DNA of 64,000 nucleotides, taken from NCBI RefSeq assembly GCF_030816475.1, contig NZ_JAUSXF010000001.1, forward strand, positions 1,860,001 to 1,924,000. Reading direction: 5' to 3'. Made by a program: the position numbers and the translations under genes. Numbering within the stretch: the stretch's first letter is position 1; each line of letters begins with the position of its first letter. The notes under the pieces were generated by a model. The model saw only the letters and a list, made by a program, of their open reading frames with translations. It made no database searches and was not told the origin of the DNA. This document shows, piece by piece, positions 62,963 through 64,000 of the stretch. This DNA comes from Arthrobacter pascens (GTDB taxonomy: Bacteria; Actinomycetota; Actinomycetes; Actinomycetales; Micrococcaceae).

Positions 62963-64000
62963 ATGACTGAATCAGCGAACGGAAAGCGCCGGCTGAATAC
63001 CGGAGAGCGCGCCGCAGGAGAATTCCCCCATACCCTTCCCGGTATCCGGACGGAGGTGGTTCTCTTTGACAACTCCGATCAGATGGTCCAATCGCTCGGC
63101 AGCCATGATGAGGCATTGCGTTTCATCGAGGAGCAGTTCCCCGCCGTCAACTTCCATGTCCGCGGCAACGAACTTTCCATTAGCGGACCCGCCACCGATG
63201 TCCCCAGGATCATGCGGTTGCTCCATGAAGTGCGCGGTCTCGTGGCCCGCGGCACCGTGATCAGCCCGGCGGTCCTGCAGCAGCTTGTGGCTTTGCTCCG
63301 CAGCCAGTCGTTGCAGAACCCCGTGGATGTGCTAACCCATGACATCCTCTCCAGCCGCGGCAAAACCATCCGGCCCAAGACCCTCAACCAGAAAAACTAT
63401 GTTGACGCGATCGACGACAACACGGTGATCTTCGGGATCGGACCTGCCGGAACCGGCAAGACCTACTTGGCCATGGCCAAGGCAGTCCAGGCCCTGCAGC
63501 AGAAGGAAGTCAGCCGCATCATCCTGACCCGGCCCGCCGTCGAAGCCGGGGAGCGGCTCGGTTTCCTGCCGGGCACGTTGAGCGACAAGATCGATCCGTA
63601 CCTGCGTCCGCTCTACGATGCCCTGCATGACATGATGGACCCCGAATCGATCCCGCGCCTGATGGCCGCCGGAACCATTGAGGTAGCGCCTCTCGCCTAC
63701 ATGCGCGGACGGACCCTCAACGACGCCTTCATCATCCTGGACGAGGCGCAGAACACGACGCCCGAGCAGATGAAGATGTTCCTGACCCGGCTGGGCTTCG
63801 GTTCCAAAATGGTGGTCACCGGAGACGTCACCCAGGTTGACCTTCCGTTCGGCACGAGATCCGGCCTGCGTATTGTGGAGGAGATCCTGCAGGGAATCGA
63901 AGACGTAAACTTCACCTTCCTGGATTCCACTGATGTGGTCCGGCACCGCCTGGTCGGCGACATCGTCCGCGCATACAGCCTCTGGGACGACGTTCAGCGG
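62963..64000 (+). CDS. phoH: PhoH family ATPase, 3' end outside window
   Basis: The frame runs from ATG 62963 to the end of the window without a stop (346 codons). After an N-terminal KH-like region, Walker A is GPAGTGKT at residues 160-167, and Walker B is IILDEAQNTTPEQMKMFLTR followed by VVTGDVTQVDLP. TRPAVEAGERLGFLPGTL is the PhoH signature. PhoH/PhoL ATPases are linked to RNA metabolism and, beside ybeY, to ribosome maturation. In actinobacteria the next gene is normally ybeY, which would lie beyond 64000. Confidence 0.93.
   Translation, partial: MTESANGKRRLNTGERAAGEFPHTLPGIRTEVVLFDNSDQMVQSLGSHDEALRFIEEQFPAVNFHVRGNELSISGPATDVPRIMRLLHEVRGLVARGTVISPAVLQQLVALLRSQSLQNPVDVLTHDILSSRGKTIRPKTLNQKNYVDAIDDNTVIFGIGPAGTGKTYLAMAKAVQALQQKEVSRIILTRPAVEAGERLGFLPGTLSDKIDPYLRPLYDALHDMMDPESIPRLMAAGTIEVAPLAYMRGRTLNDAFIILDEAQNTTPEQMKMFLTRLGFGSKMVVTGDVTQVDLPFGTRSGLRIVEEILQGIEDVNFTFLDSTDVVRHRLVGDIVRAYSLWDDVQR

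Overview
The window is a 64 kb piece of a high-GC Gram-positive chromosome. Protein sequence, frequent GTG and TTG starts, ATGA-type stop/start overlaps and gene order all point to an actinobacterium of the Micrococcaceae, most like Arthrobacter or Pseudarthrobacter. This assignment is inferred from gene content; no database search was run. Most of the window is conserved housekeeping DNA with only a few accessory insertions. I see no tRNA, rRNA, CRISPR array, transposase or prophage gene.

Layout. 1-11673: the 3' end of rpsD, two small membrane-associated proteins, then alaS, ruvX, mltG, aroE, aroC, aroK, aroB, a TPR protein, efp and nusB. The aro genes cover four shikimate-pathway steps. 11674-13486: an accessory patch with a decayed NAD-binding-protein pseudogene and a PrsW-type membrane protease. 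13665-22599: the complete pyrimidine operon pyrR-pyrB-pyrC-(PH-like membrane protein)-carA-carB-pyrF, headed by a probable PyrR-binding RNA hairpin. 22709-28808: mihF, gmk, rpoZ, coaBC, metK and a helicase-motif-less priA. 28861-32738 (minus strand): SorC-type regulator, aldo/keto reductase, alpha/beta hydrolase and glycosyltransferase. 32865-36384: glpD and glpK, with a C-terminal scrap of glpF between them.

36476-44390 (minus strand) is the main accessory island. It holds two large heavy-metal-type RND permeases flanking a 150-residue lipoprotein that resembles only the C-terminal part of an RND adaptor, a secreted cysteine-containing protein of unknown function, and a decayed N-terminal fragment of a third RND gene. 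The second permease lacks acidic residues that its partner keeps in the proton-relay helix, which suggests a hetero-oligomer.

44745-56832: leuS behind a leucine-codon leader peptide and terminator, then degV, comEA, comEC (no nuclease domain), holA, rpsT, an orphan PemK/MazF-like protein, lepA and hemW. 56840-64000: a perfect 28-bp palindrome, DUF4870 and DUF3097 proteins, hrcA with a CIRCE operator, dnaJ, rsmE, a GerMN/Gmad2 lipoprotein, and the 5' part of phoH running off the end.

The points most worth a second look are the RND island, the 130-residue histidine/acid-rich cytoplasmic segment in MltG, the two RNA-level control regions (pyrR and leuS leaders), and four gene remnants that record recent loss.
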